NCBI RefSeq assembly: GCF_048771995.1
Contig: NC_133027.1
Location: forward strand, 11,094,001 to 11,158,000
DNA: 64,000 bases
Origin: Taeniopygia guttata
Lineage: Eukaryota; Chordata; Aves; Passeriformes; Estrildidae
Direction of reading: 5' to 3'
Shown here: positions 38,895 through 50,607 of the stretch, piece by piece
How the letters are laid out: each line of letters starts with the position of its first letter
How positions within the stretch are numbered: position 1 is the first letter of the stretch
Made by a program: the position numbers and the translations under genes
The notes under the pieces: model-generated
The model's input: only the letters and a program-made list of their open reading frames with translations
Database searches by the model: none
Told to the model about the DNA's origin: nothing

Positions 38895-39430
38895 TCCATA
38901 GATTTTTTTTTTTTTTTTAAAGCCAGAAAAGGCCCTTAGCTTATTTAGTCTGACTTCCTGAATGACACAAGACATTTAATTTAACCCAGTTAGTCCAGCA
39001 ATCTGTGTTTGGCTAAGGCTTATCTTCTAGAACGATGTGCAGTCAAGATGTAAAGCCATCAGTAGTTGGGAGAATCTATTGCTTCCTTTGGGATTGCAGC
39101 CCACCCTCTTAAAAATGTGTGGTTTGAGTTTTGCCTGAATTTGTCTGGCTTTCACTTCCAGCAATCACCTCTGATTATGCTGTTCTGTGTGAGATGAGGG
39201 TGCTGCTGTTACTGCTCAGTATTTTCTCCCTGTGCTGATACTTGCACACTGTAATCACTGAAATCACTGCTGGATGTTTTTATTAAATTCAACAGACTGA
39301 ACCCCTTTCTTCTCTTATTGCAAGGCCCTTTTCCAAGATTTCCAATACTATCGGTGGCTCTTCTCCACATCCCAGCCAATATTTCACCTCTTTTGTGACA
39401 CAAGAAATGGATGTAATCCTCAAGTGTGTG
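38895..39430 (-). mobile_element. Ancient CR1-type LINE, 3' end fragment
   Basis: Read on the + strand this is the reverse complement of a CR1/L3-like 3' end. Recognisable consensus stretches are TTTAGTCTGACTTCCTGAAT, GAATTTGTCTGGCTTTCACT, CAGTATTTTCTCCC, ACACTGTAATCA and GTGGCTCTTCTCCACA, in the right order and spacing. The element's sense strand is therefore minus, with its 3' end at the left near 38,895. It is heavily diverged with several gaps, so old; no open frame survives. The family assignment is from memory of sauropsid CR1 consensus sequences. Confidence 0.8.
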
Positions 39431-42400
39431 TCCATTTATAGGCAATCCTAGTGCATATCAGTTCTTTCCTTCAGTTGCTCTAAAGCTATCACTAATTTAG
39501 ATGTGCCTTGGGCAGGCCCCTGGCACTGAGGCCAGCTGGAATATTACAGTTTGCATCACTACTCTTGAATGCTTTTTATCTTTCACAACAGGATGTCAAC
39601 ATCCAAACTACTTTTTGGTATTGCTTCTTGTCAATTTTTGGTAGTGAGTTGGTGTTTGGAAATCATCTGGGAAAATGTTGTCAGCGGCCAAAACTAAGCC
39701 AGGGATGAAAAATAAACATTCTGTGGTGTGTGTGCTCAAGGGCTCATCTCTAGGAATATTTCCTGGGATTTTTTTGTTCAGTGTGGTAGCCTAAAATGGT
39801 CCAGTTACTCTCAAGGCATCACTTATATTTTTAGCTTCAGTGAAAGGATTAAAAAAAGACACAGTTTTCATTTTTGCTTTAAGAATCTAGAAGACAGATG
39901 TATAGACTCAACTGGGCACCTCAGCTAGATGGAGATATTGTCAAGTTAGAGATGTCCTGATTTTCATTCACCCCATTTTCCTCAGTTGCCTGGTTTTGAA
40001 CAGTTTCTTTGTTTGGTAGGATTTGCCTCTCCCCACTTCACAGCTGACAGTAAGGGTACTTGGACAATTAAGAGCCCAAGTCCAACTTCTCATGACAACT
40101 CTTAGATAAAATAACTCCAGTTCAACTTCACTTTTGTGCATGACTCCTAATCCTATGGAGATGACTCCTATGTGTGAGAGTTATGCATCTAAATCACTGA
40201 AAGGCTTTTTTGGGTAAATTACCCATTAATATAATATATTTGCATGGATATGATAAACAGACTTTTAATTCATTTTCTCTGACTCTTGCAGTAAGAACTG
40301 TACATGAAATAGAACCTTCTATCCAGAGCTTTCAAAATTCAAACAGTAGTGTGTTCATGCATGCACCTGGCTGGGTGAAAGCCATGGAAGGTCCTTGCAC
40401 CTGCTTTCACTGTCTCCAAGACAAGCGCCAGTGAAGCACGGAGTGCTGAGCACAGCATATTCAAATTGTCAATAGGAGACTCTCATATTTAGAGACTGTC
40501 ACCAGTTTGGGCTGTAGAGTGTACTGTGGATTGTGATAGTTTGGCACCAAAATCCTGCTCTGGTCAGTCATACTTTATACAGGACAGTTACTCTTTGTGG
40601 AGAGTGGATGGGATCTCAGATATCATAACTCAGCCACTTGAGATATAGCTATTGACAAACATGACTAGCAGTCTTGACTTTCTTCTCACTTAGAAAACAG
40701 CTTTAATATTAATTTCTGTGAGTATTGAAAAAGTACAAATTGTTGTTCTTACCTCAGAAACACCTGTGTTCAGGAATAATTTGAAGTAATAGCTGATATA
40801 GCATGAACCAGAGCAAAGCCTGGTGCAGACATACAGTGGGGATTCATTATTACTTTCATTACTTTTATTATCATCACCTTCAGTGACACATACAGTGTTT
40901 CTTTCATCACCCTGTAAGGGAGTTAAACACTACAACTGCAGTCTAGTATTTCTCAGCGCCTGCCCACCTGGCAAGTCTTTCTTTTCTGAAGTTTGTTCTG
41001 CCACCGTTGATTTTAGATTTGAGCTTTTACAGCTGATCAAAGAGATGAGATTACTTAAAACAAGGGCTTCCTAAGCAAATATATCACCATTGGTCTAGTT
41101 TGGATTTAGAGATCCCTGGCAGTGAAAAACCTCTGGGCAGACTGGGTTAGGAAAAATGAATGTGCATACAGATATTTATGATGCCACTCTGTTATTTTTA
41201 ATGTGCTGTACATTCAGTATTTTCCTCTTATAGTGGAAGATCATTTTGATGTTTCTTTGAAGACTAATTTAGAAATGTTGGCAAACATGTAACATGTGCA
41301 ATTTATTATATTAATAATATCTGATGAAACAACAAATGTGAATAATCCTGCTGAGTACAGAGAAAACAAATGCGCCCTTTTTATGCTGTAGTTTATCTGA
41401 TCTTGGTAGACTACAGTTAATATATTTTGAAGCAAAATATGTATGGCAAATGTTTTCATAATACTCTAATAAAAGTGTTTCTCTTTCTCATTTTTGGTTT
41501 TTTTTTCCTCTTTCTCAAGCTTCCCTTTGTTTTCTTTAAATAAAAAAATTACAAAACATGGATGTTACCATCTGTAAAAAACTAAATTCTCCTCAGCTGT
41601 GAACTCTGTTCCAGTAGGTTCCTTTTCACCCTATGTACAATAAATAATATAGCATGGAAAACAGTCCAAAATCCAATGTAATTCACAGAGATATTAATAA
41701 ATTCAATGTTTCTTTTCTAGTAGGGAAGCCAAGCAGCTGAGTAAGTTGGAGCTCCACTGCTGAAGATGATTGAAACAGCATAAAGTAGGGCACAGTCAAT
41801 AGTGAAGCCACTAATATAGTGAGAAATCCATTTGCATTGTTGACTCACTAATTTATGTGGTGTGCCATTGATTTGATCTCTTCCAAGAGAGACTAAGGAC
41901 TTGGTCACAACTTTGTTGAATGCATTTAGGGCTTATATAGAATGGCTGGAAGAAAATTGTAATGGGCAGGTCCTGATTGGGCTAACTTAGAAAAGCCTGG
42001 GATTTTTTTACTCTAAAAGCTGGATTCCTCTCTTTGTTCCTCCACTACTACAAGTTGCTGAGCCTTCTCTAAAGGGTTGAGGATACTTCACTGTCAGACC
42101 CCATGTGCCCACTGGCATCCCACCAGGCAGGCCATTGGGTACCCTTAGAGCATCCCAGAAACCATCCTTTAGAGCAGTGAATCAGAGAAATACTTACTCA
42201 AGTGTCAGTCTTTCTGCTTAAAACTTTCCACTGTTCACTGGGGCAGATTTAAAAGTGTCAGTCCCATTGATTTTCCTTTTTTTCTCCCCGCTTTGTTTGT
42301 TCCTAATTCTCTTAGATGAGATTTTTTTAAAAAACCTCCTTCCTGACTGCTAACTGCCAACAGGGTAGCTAGTGCCATTGCATTGGAGGAAGTCAACAAT

Positions 42401-45400
42401 GAACCCATGTGTAAATGAATGTCACTAACCATCAACTTAACTTCCTCAGCAGTGAGGAATACTGAACTTCATTAAAGTTCCACTCCTATTATCAATTTGC
42501 ATCTAATTTACAATTTTAGTCTAGGAAAGTTTGTCCCTGTTTTTTGTTAGCTAGATTAACTTTAAATACAGTACTTAAATTATGTTTTTTGGATCTTTCA
42601 GCAAGTCAGAGTGGCTGCCAGTTCTCTAGAAATGAGCAAACTGGCTGTTTCTTATGAAGCACTGTTTGCTTGAAATTTGCACTGGGGCATGACCATGTGT
42701 TTGTACATATGTTTCAAGGATGCATCTGCTCTCTGTTCATAAATTAAAAAATTTCTTTTCATTACTCCCTACGAATTCATCCTGAGTTTGATGTTAGCAA
42801 AGGACCCAGTGAGATTTCAAGGAAGAAATGAAATAATTTCAGATAATTTTGCCAAGTTTATTGATAATGATAATCAGCCTCTGATGGTAACCAGCTAAAA
42901 ACCCCAGCCTGTAGATTTGTCTGTGGTTTTGGGATTTTTATAAATGTTGCTCAAGATATGTTTTTACCCTGTTCACTGACAAGAAATGTGGGCCTTCTGT
43001 TGCCTAGAAAAATTGATAAATGAATGGTCTGGAAGAATAACTGGTGGCTGGGAGATTTTCAAAGTAAAGGATGTTTATCAGACTTCTTAAAATATGTTTT
43101 TATTAAAGACTGAATCAATGAGCATTTTGAGTAAAGGAAGTTTTCTGTTTAACTTCTTGGTAGACAGATATAACTAAGTCATTTTCCAGTAAAATTGCCT
43201 CTTTCTTGTGTTTCTAAATTTTAGAAGTAGCAGAAAGAATATGTTCATACTTTTCTTTTGCATTTTAAGAAGGCAGGGAGAAATTAAAAATGTAATGTTC
43301 CATGTGCTTTGAAGGGCTAATTATGCATTTGGTATAAAATATATTGGCAGACACAAATGCATGTGACAGAGGACAGATATTACTGATGCTTTCATATCCT
43401 AGAAGACATTTTTCTATTTTCAAGCTGGCGTCTAGACCATTGCAATGAAATTCTCCCTCTCACTAAATTTAATATGTCCACATTCTGCCCATTCTAGCCT
43501 TGAGATCTGAATTCTACATCTTTGGTAATGCTGCTAAATAAGACAGAATAAAAAGTATCCTGGTGACTTGGGATAGCAACTTTTATCAGCAGGGTCCTGA
43601 CACATATGTCTAAATTCCTCTGAGGCTGACCAAAACATAAGTATTTATTGAATTAGGACTCAGACTACCTGGGACAGAAAGAAGCTTATTTCAGATGAAA
43701 CTTCTTCTCACATGTATTTGTTATCACATAAGAATTTTGACTCATATCAAGACCTAGTAGCTAATAAACATAAACATTTTTATTTTTAAAAGTTTTGTCT
43801 CTCCTCTTACTCAGAAAATAGATTTGCTTCTTCTGGAAAATGGAGATATCCAAATGGCAGTTCAGGATTGGCACTTCCTTTTTAGCAGAGTGGTGGCAAC
43901 AATCCTTTTAAACATTGATATCAGCAGTGAGGAGGAATCTCAGGTCTGTAATAGTTTGTAATATTGTATGTATAGATTAGATGTGAGCTGAAGTAAAACC
44001 AAGGTGAACTGGCCAGTCCCTTTGCCACGTACCTGGTAGCCTCTTTCTGGTCACACATGCTATTCTGGTTAAATATTTTCCCCAGTCAAATGTAATTTCT
44101 GGAACAGGTAGTATAAAATATAGATTCTTATCTTTTACGTATAATATTTGAAAAATTGCTCTTGCTTTCACAGGCAAACTGCTGAAGCAGGTCAGAGTTT
44201 GTAGTTTCTCTGTCAGCACAAATTAATTTCAAGGCCTCTTGTGCAATAATAATAGATTTAAATTGTTTATAGGGTAGATTTTAATAAACACCGCATAACA
44301 TAGAGCAGTGCCTAGTACAACCACTTGATTCAGTGCCAACAAAATATCATATTTCATTGGGGCTCTGAAGAAATAGCACAAACAATGAAGATGTCTGAGG
44401 TATGTCACAATACCATGATCAAAAGGATTGTATTATTTAAATATTATAATAAGCTCAGTGATGTCTTTTGAAACAGAATGATTTTAATTCAGAAACATCT
44501 GCTTGAAAGTCCAAGGAGATTAGAAATGTCCATTCCTGAAAACATACTAATTAAAGGCTCTAAATACTTAGGATAGTTCTATGCCTGTGTAAGTTAGTCC
44601 AACTGATAACAAAATTCGACATGTTTCATATTATTTCAACTTCTTTTATTTGAACAAGGGAATAGATAAACAAAAGGAAATGATCCTGTTGTTTTTAAAA
44701 TTTTGTGAAAATATGACCCAAACCAAGGTCATTCTTCAAATGCATGGTCCATATGGCTTGGCTGACACAAATAGCTGTAAGGATAATATCACTCTGTAGG
44801 AACAGTGGGACTCAGCTCTCTCCAGCTCTGTGCAGTAGCAGAGTGAAAGAAAATGTAAACTGAACTGCTCCTTTATCCACCATTTTTGATACCTCAGATA
44901 TATCTGCGTCAGTAGAAGCATAAACTACTGCAGCTTCTGGGTCTCTTTAATAAAATTTCCAAAAATAATTATCTTCTACTTCATGTGAAAGTATGGAATA
45001 ACTGTTTTGTGTTTGGCCTGCAAGTCATCAGATGTCATTATTATAAGTGGGCTTCACGAGCAGCTATGTTGTAGGGGAATGGAGAAACACTTCTGTTAAT
45101 TGTGGCATTACTATTTGGAAGAAGCTGCTGCTTAGATTGCTGCTTTACAATTTTACTCGTCAAGTACAATTCCACTACACTGGCTGAGCAGAGACCTTCC
45201 TAGGCCACGTTGGGAAATATTGTTTTCCTCATTCATTAGAGTAAAGAAAGTTTAGCTGTGTGTATGTTGTACTCTCATGTTTCCTTGAAACACTAGGAAT
45301 ATAAAATACATTTATAGTCAAATGCCTGTTTCAGATTTCTTGATGTAAAAAAAAAAAAAAAAACAAGTGAGCAAGGCAAGGTCTCTGGGTGACTGATTTG

Positions 45401-46140
45401 TCCTGATAGTCACACATTTTGCTGCATGTTGGGCATAGTGAAAAAAATTAATGCAATCCAACAACACGGTCGTCAGGGCTACATCTCAAGAGGTTTTTGG
45501 GCATCAGTCCTGTAGAATAACCAGTCAAGGTCTACATATCCCAGCACCAGCTCACTTTCATTTCTGTCTTGCCATATTCAGTGTGATGCTGTCTGCTAAG
45601 ACTAAAGATATTGCTAGAGCCAACGTGAAGGTGGTGTTTCCTTAAATTCTCTTTGAATTATAGAGTGAGTTACAGGACACCTGGTGGCCAGCCAAGCCAG
45701 CCTGCCATAACTTCACAGTTAGATGCCCCCTGGACTGACAACCTGTGACTGGAGTGCATATCAGGATGCTATTCTCAGCTGCATGGACAAACTCCAGTGT
45801 TGCAAGTCTATGTTCAGATATGTCTCAGGCTATAAGAATCAGAAGAAAAAAATTATCTGTCCAGTTTCTCCACACAATCAATCACAAAATCTGAGCATGG
45901 AAGAGTGAGCTCCCAGAGCAGTAAAACACCTCTTCTTTCAGGAGGAAATGCTGAAGAGACTGAGCTGAATTTCTGCTGACCCTCGAGAACTTAGTCCATC
46001 ATGTGTGCTGTTTTAATGACTATTAAATATTTTTTGGAATTAGATGTCTTAGCCAGGACAACCTTGGGTATCAAAACCTGTAAATGATAACCCCTTATGA
46101 TGCTCAAATGAATAGTCCATTCAGATGGAGGCTCTGTCTA
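39431..46140. other. Intergenic DNA, no gene seen
   Basis: AT-rich non-coding DNA with an A17 run at 45,347-45,363. Open frames are short and unrelated to known families. I see no RNA gene or clear mobile element in it. Confidence 0.65.
45347..45363. repeat. Poly-A tract (17 A)
   Basis: Uninterrupted A17 with no recognisable retroposed body before it. Confidence 0.8.
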
Positions 46141-46144
46141 TTGT

Positions 46145-46440
46145 GGAGATGAGATTTACAGGCAAGACAATGGTCACTGGTGCTGCTGGCCGCACTATTG
46201 CTGTTACAAGCCAGGTGCCACCTGGGCACATTCTGGCTCATGTTCAGTTGCTGTTGACCAGCACCCCCAGGTCCTTCTCCTCTGGCTGCTTTCCAGCCAC
46301 TCTTCCCCAGACTGTAGCACTGCAGGGGTTTTTGCGACCCAAGTTCAGGGCTCAACTTGTTAAACCCCGTGCTCCTGGCCCCAGCCCACTGATCCATTTG
46401 TTTTGCCTTGGATTGGATGAATCTTGTTAGATCTACCTCA
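46145..46440 (-). mobile_element. CR1 LINE fragment (end of reverse-transcriptase ORF)
   Basis: The + strand shows the reverse complement of the avian CR1 reverse-transcriptase C-terminal region: GGCTCATGTTCAGTTGCTG, CAGCACCCCCAGGTCCTTCT, and TTGTTAAACCCCGTGCTCCT followed by GCCCACTGATCCA. Read on the minus strand, one frame retains words of the CR1 protein such as FNK, QCYSLGK and LNMSQ. It is a truncated, diverged copy that lacks the CR1 3' UTR and 5' parts. It appears younger and closer to classic bird CR1 than the copy at 38.9 kb. Confidence 0.85.
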
Positions 46441-48490
46441 CTGCCCATGTGGGATCGCTGAGAGAAGCTAGTGTACTAAAGTGATGGAAGTGACAATTGG
46501 CTTTAGAATAACTCTAGGCAAGAATCAGCACTTCAGCCTTTACACACACGGTGTGATTTGCACCTCTGAAAGAGCTGACTGCAATGCTTAATCAAGGAAT
46601 TTGCTTTAAATAAATCTATAAAATTTGGATTTTCCCTTTCTGCCCCTCTTCTTGCAGCTGCAGATTCCTGCTCGCTGCTGTAGTGGCAAATCAAAATAAC
46701 TTTTCATAGACAGAACTGACCACATATAGTTCATCTTCCAAAACAACTGTTTATGGAGACTCAGTTCTTGGTGTTTGATGCTTGACATCAGCGATAATAA
46801 GGAAAAAACAGTCACATGTGTAGAAGAAGGAAAAAAGGAGTAGGTGCTTGGCATCATTCTCTCTTTTAGCTGAATTTCCTGAGTTTCCACAGACTCTTTG
46901 GGACAGTCTCACTGGCTGCTTTAGGGCACTATTTTTGTTCTGCCTCTATGGACTCCTCTGCAGAACCCAACTGTTAAATGCATTTGTAACTTCACTCAGC
47001 TCATGAGTACACATCTTTTTTCATCTGGATGTGTCTGTACTCTCAAATGACTATGTCCCCACTCCCTTCATCTATCATGGACCCATAGCAATCTACCCTG
47101 CACAGATGCAGTGCAGTTCACATCTGGGCTTCCTTCAGGAATGGGTTAGCTAATTCCATTAGAAACCATCAGGTGTGTTTCTTGGGGAAATTTCACTTCC
47201 AGAATGCTACCAGTAGGTAGGAGAGATAAATGTAACTTGCTTGGATCTCCACACAGCCCTGTAACCCTCTCCAGGCAGGGTGCTTGGAGACTCCCCTACA
47301 CTGTGATATGCCAAGGTATGCAGCACATAATGTCTGTCTCATGCCATGAAAATGCTATTCCAGTGGGCTGCAGCACAGCACAGAAATTATTTTTAGCACC
47401 ATAAACTGATATATTTTATAAAATAATCAAGTTTCACAGCCACAGAGATACTGCACAGGGACAGAGGATATCCACAGGGAAGTGCTGCCTGTGTGTATAT
47501 GGTCAGTGTGCTCTGGACAGCCTGGGTGTGACCATGCTGCACCCCCGAGCTCAAAGAGCTCCCTGGGGCAAATACTTTTAGCATATAGAATAGCAATTAA
47601 AGCAGCTAGTGGCTAGTAGCTTCTGTGGCTTAGTTCCTCATCCTTCTTTCAAAGGGTTTTTGCAGAGCTGTGCTTGTAACATCCTGAATTCTCATAGGAT
47701 AGGATGGACAAGGGACCTATGAAGTTACAGCAGCAAGAGAAATCACTGGGGACATCACTGCACTTTTTTTAAGCCTGATGGATCTACAAGTGGGTATTAC
47801 TCTGTGCCATAATTCTAAGAATCTTTAGAACTGACACCAAGGAAATACAGGAAAATAGAATAAACATACAACTATAACTTACTTTCTCTGAAATGATGTT
47901 AAAAACCTGCCAAAGCACTGGTTTGTAGGCTCAAGTAAATATTTCTAACTGTTTTTCAGCATACAGGAGGAAAAAATTTTGCAGCTGTCTTTGGTCAAAT
48001 GTCAAGCCTTCCTACCAACTACTTCTTTTGGCTTTAGAAACCTTCCCCACAGTGTTAAACATTCACCCATGATGCATAAAAGATAAACCCCAGTGTTTCT
48101 TTTTGTCTATGGAGATTAATGTATGTAAAGGACTATCCCCCGCATCAAGATATTAACCACTTTTAGGACCTCCTTTCTCTGGAAACCTTTCAATCAGTGA
48201 AACTCATTTACATAAGGTAATATTTATAAGTCAGAATACTAAAATTGATTCCAATGGGAGATATACAAATCTCACTTTTCAGTCCAATTGCAACCTTTTT
48301 GCTTGTACTTTCCTTTCTGCTTATACTTCCAATCTGGATTTTGCTAGTATTTTTTAGGCCTGAGCTAAAAAGAAATACACATCTTCCTTTATGGGAAAAA
48401 TTATGTTAAATAACCACATTGTTTATTTTTACCTTTGGAAGTCATTCAGATATAGCATTGCTATGGTTATAGTATAAAACATCAACTGAA
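46441..48490. other. Intergenic DNA, no gene seen
   Basis: Nothing recognisable; moderate GC patches at 47,200-47,580 carry no supported frame or element. Confidence 0.6.
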
Positions 48491-48493
48491 CAG

Positions 48494-48600
48494 AGTAATA
48501 ATAACACCCAGCTGTTAGGCTAGTACTCTGCAGGTCTCAAGGTGCTTTATAAATGTCATCCATGTAATCACTCACTTTGGACAAACACAGGAACTGAAAG
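48494..48600 (-). mobile_element. MIR-like amniote SINE tail, reverse orientation
   Basis: The + strand reads AATAATAA, then after a gap GGTCTCAAGGTGCTTTATAA and ATGTAATC, which matches in order the reverse complement of the amniote MIR 3' region (AAGCGCTTTGAGATC core). It is very diverged, as expected for a pre-avian SINE. The match is recalled by eye, so it is moderate in strength. Confidence 0.5.
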
Positions 48601-50579
48601 AAGAGAAAACTCAGATTATTTTTTATGAATACTCACGTGCCAGTATTAGAAATTGGTTTGCTGGATTTCCAGACCATATCGAATAATCACTCTAGGCTGC
48701 CTTTGAACACTTGGTACAAGCCCTATTCCTGCCGTAATCTAATAGCCAGAAAACTTTTTGATGGAAATGAGAATTGCATCTTGCAAGTATAGCACTGAAA
48801 CTGCTCCTCAGCTGTAGTGGCCAGACCAGTATTTTTAAGGACTAATTTTCTGCTTTGGGAATGGCTCTGGGTTCCTGGCCAAGAGCTCTGAGTATACTCT
48901 GCCAGTTCTGTGGGCTGGGATAACTGGCCAAAAGCTCACTGGCGGCAACCTGGGAGTACCATGAGTATCTCTGAGTGCGAGAGTCATCTTGGAAGCACCT
49001 CTGCATTTTAAAGAGTCCTGGAAAATAAGGGAAAAAGCCAAAGAATGGGATAGAAAAATCACATTTTTAGCATGGATTTCCATGAGGATTTTTAACACAA
49101 CAATCATTGGTTTGGACATACTGAAACAACAAAACAAAAGTCTTTAGTGAAAGCTTACTGTACTCAGAAGAATGATGTAAATGGAACTAAAATACTTTTT
49201 AATAAGATTTTTAAAGTTTAACCTGGTGTCTTTTACATAATATTTTCTAGTAGCTATGGTAAGCAACTAGGAGTCAAGACTGCTTCATAACCCTAGGGTC
49301 TTTCACATTTATTCACCTGCAGAATAATTAAATTAATGATCTTCAAGAGCCTTTTCATACTTCAGCAACAATGCTATAGTTCTTGAAGGATTTCCAGATG
49401 AAGAGTGTATTAAAGGACAAAATAAGCTATTTTCTGCAGCAGTTATTGTCACCAATATGCAGACTGTGGCAAACTGTTGGCCCAAGTACATGGCTCCAGT
49501 ACCAACTCAAGGCTCCAGCATAAGCCCGTTCCAAGGAAACACAAGACAAGGGAAACATTACTTCAGATCTATATTAAGGAAAAAAAAACAGTTTGAATGA
49601 GATGTGATTTCAGGCAACACAGCTGATGGCACTGACCATCCGTGTCAAAGGTTTCCTTAGAAAGCAGAGCTTGCTGGCTTTTGTTGACCTTCAGCCATGA
49701 CCACATTTCCCATTGTGGCCCAAAGCCAGAGCTGAGCCAGGCACAGATCAGCACCTGAGGCTTGTTCTGCAAAACCAGGTCAAACTCATTGATTTGTTTT
49801 CACAAAATCCATGGGGAGGCTTGTTCAGAACCTGCCCAGAACAATTCAATTAGCAAAATTTAGTAGCCCATTCTGGTGAATGGAGAGAAAGAGGGGATGT
49901 TGGGCTAAATCCCCCAAGTGGGTTTGCTGCCATTGGAAGCCATTGGAAGCCATTCAGAGCCAGTGGAACGGGTCTGGATTGTTCTGCATAGTGTAGCTCT
50001 TTATAGATTCACAGAGTGTAACGCCAACGAGATCACTGTGCTCAGTTATTTGACCTCCTGCTTAAAACAAGCCACAGAACTTCGCAAAATCTTTACAAAC
50101 ACAAATCTCTTTTTTCTATAGAATGAATGCATATATAACCATAAACATATATGTTACTCAGAGGTACTTCTGTTTACATTGCACAAGGTTGTGAATAATT
50201 TGGGGTCATTCTTTGGGACTCTTAAGTAAAAGGGAACTGTTCTAGCTCAGCTGGATCACAAATGAAACACCCTATAATATGCATGGAAGCGCTGGTATGG
50301 TATAAATAATATTTTTATTCAGTCATTGAAATAATAATATAAAGTTCATTTTATTACATTTGAAAAGTAAATGTCTTCACCTCCCTTCATTGAACTTTAA
50401 AGAAGGAAAGTTTTACATTCCCTGTGAAAAAAAATAAAGTAAAAAATGTTTAGAGAAAGGAATGATCTGACTGGTCAGAGATTGCAAATCACTAATAATA
50501 ATAATAAGACCTGAATATCAGATGCCAAACAGCTGCAGAGCCTCTTAAACCTAATTCTGCTTTCTTGAAGGATATGGCA

Positions 50580-50607
50580 AGTTTGGAAATGAAATTATTT
50601 CCAAACT
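50580..50607. repeat. Short inverted repeat (11-nt arms, 6-nt loop)
   Basis: AGTTTGGAAAT and its reverse complement ATTTCCAAACT flank GAAATT. All 11 pairs match. The loop itself is AT-rich. No element or gene borders it. Confidence 0.85.

Noticed and set aside
40060-40210. Possible old SINE piece (GTTATGCATCTAAATCACTG)
   Set aside because: The resemblance to amniote SINE tails rests on one short word in AT-rich DNA.
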